A stretch of 64,000 bases of DNA from Brevundimonas sp. G8 (GTDB taxonomy: Bacteria; Pseudomonadota; Alphaproteobacteria; Caulobacterales; Caulobacteraceae). A program made the position numbers and the translations under genes. A model generated the notes under the pieces. It ran no database searches, had not been told where the DNA came from, and worked only from the letters and a program-made list of their open reading frames with translations. Positions within the stretch are counted from its first letter, which is position 1; every line of letters begins with the position of its first letter. The stretch covers positions 3,174,993 through 3,238,992 of the forward strand of contig NZ_LR732816.1 of the NCBI RefSeq assembly GCF_902506205.1, written 5' to 3'. Below are positions 62,501 through 64,000 of the stretch, piece by piece.

Positions 62501-63026
62501 CGAAGCCCGGCGGATAGACGTCCACCACCCCGCCGCGCACGGCGAACTCGCCGCGTTCCGATACGGTCGAGGCCCGGACATAGCCGTTGGCGGCGAAATA
62601 CCGCTCCAGCGCCTGGATATCGAGATCGCGCCCGACCTTGGTCTCGAACCCCGCCTGGGTCGTCACCGACTTCGGCGGCGTGCGCTGCATCGCCGCCGAC
62701 ACCGTCGTCACCACCAGAACCGGCGCATCGTCGGGCTTGCGCAGCGCCAGCCGCGTCAGGGTCGCCATCCGCTGCGCTGCAATCCCCGCCGTGGGGCTCA
62801 GCCGGTCGTAGGGCAGACAGTCCCACGCCGGATATTCCAGCACTTCAATCTCTAGCGAGAAGAAACGGAACGCCTGAACAAAGCCGCCCGACCGCTGATA
62901 ATCCCGCGCTACGAAGACGCCGACCCCGCCGCCCGCCTTGATCCGCTCGGCGACGACGAGGGCGTCCAGCCCCTCAGGCGCGCCGCCTAGATCGGCGTCG
63001 GTCCGCTGTTCCACTTTCGCGTCCAT
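59577..63026 (-). CDS. mfd: Transcription-repair coupling factor Mfd
   Basis: The 1149-residue protein has a UvrB-like N-terminal half, the RNA-polymerase interaction domain near residue 480 ([20 protein letters not shown]), and a RecG-like translocase: Walker A [19 protein letters not shown], motif II [17 protein letters not shown], then [15 protein letters not shown] and [36 protein letters not shown]. The C-terminal domain carries the TRCF fold. It releases RNA polymerase stalled at lesions and recruits UvrA. Its ATG overlaps the sdhE stop by one base. Confidence 0.97.
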   Translation of the reverse strand: [1149 protein letters not shown]

Positions 63027-63319
63027 CAGCCGATACCCTTGCCGACTTCGGCCGCCACATGGGCGCGCATGAAGGCGCGAACCTTGGCCATCACCGGGGT
63101 CTCGAACTCGGGCGGCGTCGGGTCACGCTCGATGATCCAGCCGTAAAGCCACTGATCCTCCTCATCGATCAGCAGTTCGAACTGGTCCAGCTCGGCGTCC
63201 GTCAGCGTCGGCGCCACCTGATCGGAGAACGGGCCCAGCACCATGTCGGCCTCGCGAAAGCCCCGCCGCCAGGATCGGAACTGGATGCGGCCCAGCCGCT
63301 GCTTGCGTTCAGGGGTCAT
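63026..63319 (-). CDS. sdhE: FAD assembly factor SdhE
   Basis: The 97-residue protein is a small all-helical SdhE-family member that helps attach FAD to succinate dehydrogenase. It contains the motif RIQFRSWRRGFREADMVLGPF (RG-x-x-E region), followed by TDAELDQFELLIDEEDQWLYGWI. ATG 63319 (MTPERKQRLGRIQF) is the family start, although the frame is open much further upstream; that part is the antisense strand of recG. It precedes mfd with a TGATG overlap, and the recG/sdhE/mfd order is typical of the class. Confidence 0.93.
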   Translation of the reverse strand: MTPERKQRLGRIQFRSWRRGFREADMVLGPFSDQVAPTLTDAELDQFELLIDEEDQWLYGWIIERDPTPPEFETPVMAKVRAFMRAHVAAEVGKGIG

Positions 63320-63484
63320 TTCGCTTTCGAGACGCGCGTCGATTTCGGCCACAAGAATCCTTGCCCGGCAAAGTTGAAGGACGCTCAAGCAGCGAGCCAC
63401 CGCGTGGCGAGCGTTAGCGTCCTCGAATGGAAGAAGCGCAAATAGCGTTCCTGAGACCACTTCGCCACCCGTCATGGTCACGCT

Positions 63485-64000
63485 ATGTTCACGGCGATGC
63501 GTCCGCAGATTCTCTTTCCCCTGTTCGCCGAGATCTCCACCCTGAAGGGCGTGGGGCCCCGTGTCCTGCCTTTGGTGCAGAAGGTCGCGGGTCCGCTGGT
63601 GCGCGATCTGGTCTTTCTCAGCCCATCGGGTGTCATCGTTCGCCGCGCGGCAGAGGCCGCCACCGCCGTCGATGGCGAGGTCGGTATCTTCGAGGTGACC
63701 ATCGACCGCCTGTTCCCACCCAGCCGCCCCGGCGCCCCGCTGAAGGTCCGCGCCAGCGATCCGACCGGCTTCGTCCACCTTGTCTGGTTCGGCGGCTCGC
63801 CCCAGCATATCGACCGCCTGCTGCCGCGCGGCGAGACGCGGCTGGTCTCGGGCAAGGTCGAACGCTTCAACGGCGAGGTCCAGATCGTCCACCCGGATAT
63901 CGTCACCCTGGACAAGGCGGCCGACATCCCCGCCTCCGAACCTGTCTATCCGGCGACCCAAGGCCTGACCTCGCGCCAGCTACGCAAACTGGTCCAGGCC
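63485..64000 (+). CDS. recG: ATP-dependent DNA helicase RecG (partial, 3' end off window)
   Basis: The first 172 codons are visible and run off the right edge. They show the RecG wedge region: FPLFAEISTLKGVGPRVLPLVQKV, then LRDLVFLSPSGVIVRRAAEA-type VRDLVFLSPSGVIVR, and an OB-fold strand set ending in RLVSGKVERFNGEVQIVHPDIV. RecG remodels stalled replication forks. ATG 63485 (MFTAMRPQILFP) or ATG 63497 may be the start. It is divergent from sdhE with 165 bases between them. Confidence 0.94.
   Translation, partial: MFTAMRPQILFPLFAEISTLKGVGPRVLPLVQKVAGPLVRDLVFLSPSGVIVRRAAEAATAVDGEVGIFEVTIDRLFPPSRPGAPLKVRASDPTGFVHLVWFGGSPQHIDRLLPRGETRLVSGKVERFNGEVQIVHPDIVTLDKAADIPASEPVYPATQGLTSRQLRKLVQA

Noticed and set aside
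63320..63961. Upstream extension of sdhE over about 210 residues.
   Set aside because: The extension covers the 5' part of recG in antisense, and SdhE proteins are about 90-100 residues long.

Overview
The window is a GC-rich, very gene-dense chromosomal segment from an alphaproteobacterium. The best fit is the family Caulobacteraceae, most likely Brevundimonas or a close relative; this is inferred from gene content, not from a database search. The supporting signs are a circularly permuted two-piece tmRNA gene next to an alpha-type SspB, a pyruvate dehydrogenase E1-beta subunit carrying its own lipoyl domain, a fused IspDF, a dusB-ntrY-ntrX-dat-hfq-hflX block, the recG/sdhE/mfd order, and a PopA-like degenerate c-di-GMP receptor. 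I see no prophage, insertion sequence, CRISPR array, rRNA or tRNA.

Layout. 1-9.9 kb: an exported methyltransferase-like lipoprotein (cut by the left edge), hemB, a GNAT enzyme, a beta-hydroxyacid dehydrogenase, motB, bpt, thyA, a secreted hydrolase, a MazG-like protein, folA, a YbjQ protein and an Old Yellow Enzyme. 9.9-16.3 kb: apbC, miaA, the tmRNA with a strong promoter, sspB, a RusA-like resolvase, fumC, a solitary ABC-type ATPase, yccF and a DUF2171 gene. 16.4-24.3 kb: a patatin lipoprotein, a DMT permease, a lipoprotein/ribbon-helix-helix/SIMPL operon, uvrD and ltrA. 24.4-36.4 kb, mostly on the minus strand: central carbon metabolism, with lpdA, a glutathione peroxidase, pdhC, a DUF5076 gene, pdhB, pdhA, ftsB, eno, rpmF, an acetyltransferase, an FAD oxidoreductase, a COQ10-like gene and lipA. 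36.5-45.4 kb: an acyl-CoA/acyl-ACP synthetase, ygiD, wrbA, two peptidase-like genes, a GPH sugar transporter, mazG, a HAD phosphatase and a CPA1 antiporter. 45.4-54.1 kb: hflX, hfq, dat, ntrX, ntrY, dusB and ispDF. 54.1-64 kb: a membrane-fused spermidine synthase homologue, pncC, a TusA-like gene, a BrkB-family protein, popA, mfd, sdhE and the 5' part of recG (cut by the right edge).

How the genes work together. The PDH subunits and the lipoyl synthase LipA form a functional set with enolase and fumarase. ThyA and FolA are the two halves of the thymidylate/folate cycle. Several genes tag or deliver proteins for ATP-dependent proteolysis: tmRNA, SspB, the leucyl-transferase Bpt and the PopA-like receptor. 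Genes are packed tightly, with many 1-4 base start/stop overlaps (ATGA, GTGA, TTGA, TGATG) and convergent pairs separated by 0-5 bases. TTG and GTG starts are common, and I adjusted several starts using ribosome-binding sites or family N-termini.

No clearly unprecedented multi-gene system stands out. The leads most worth following are the tmRNA tag (AANDNFAGEVALAA) paired with its adjacent SspB, the translationally coupled DUF5076 gene inside the PDH operon, the lipoprotein/RHH/SIMPL operon, the orphan RusA and ATPase genes, the overlapping HELTH/VanY pair, and the apparent absence of ntrBC from the ntr locus.
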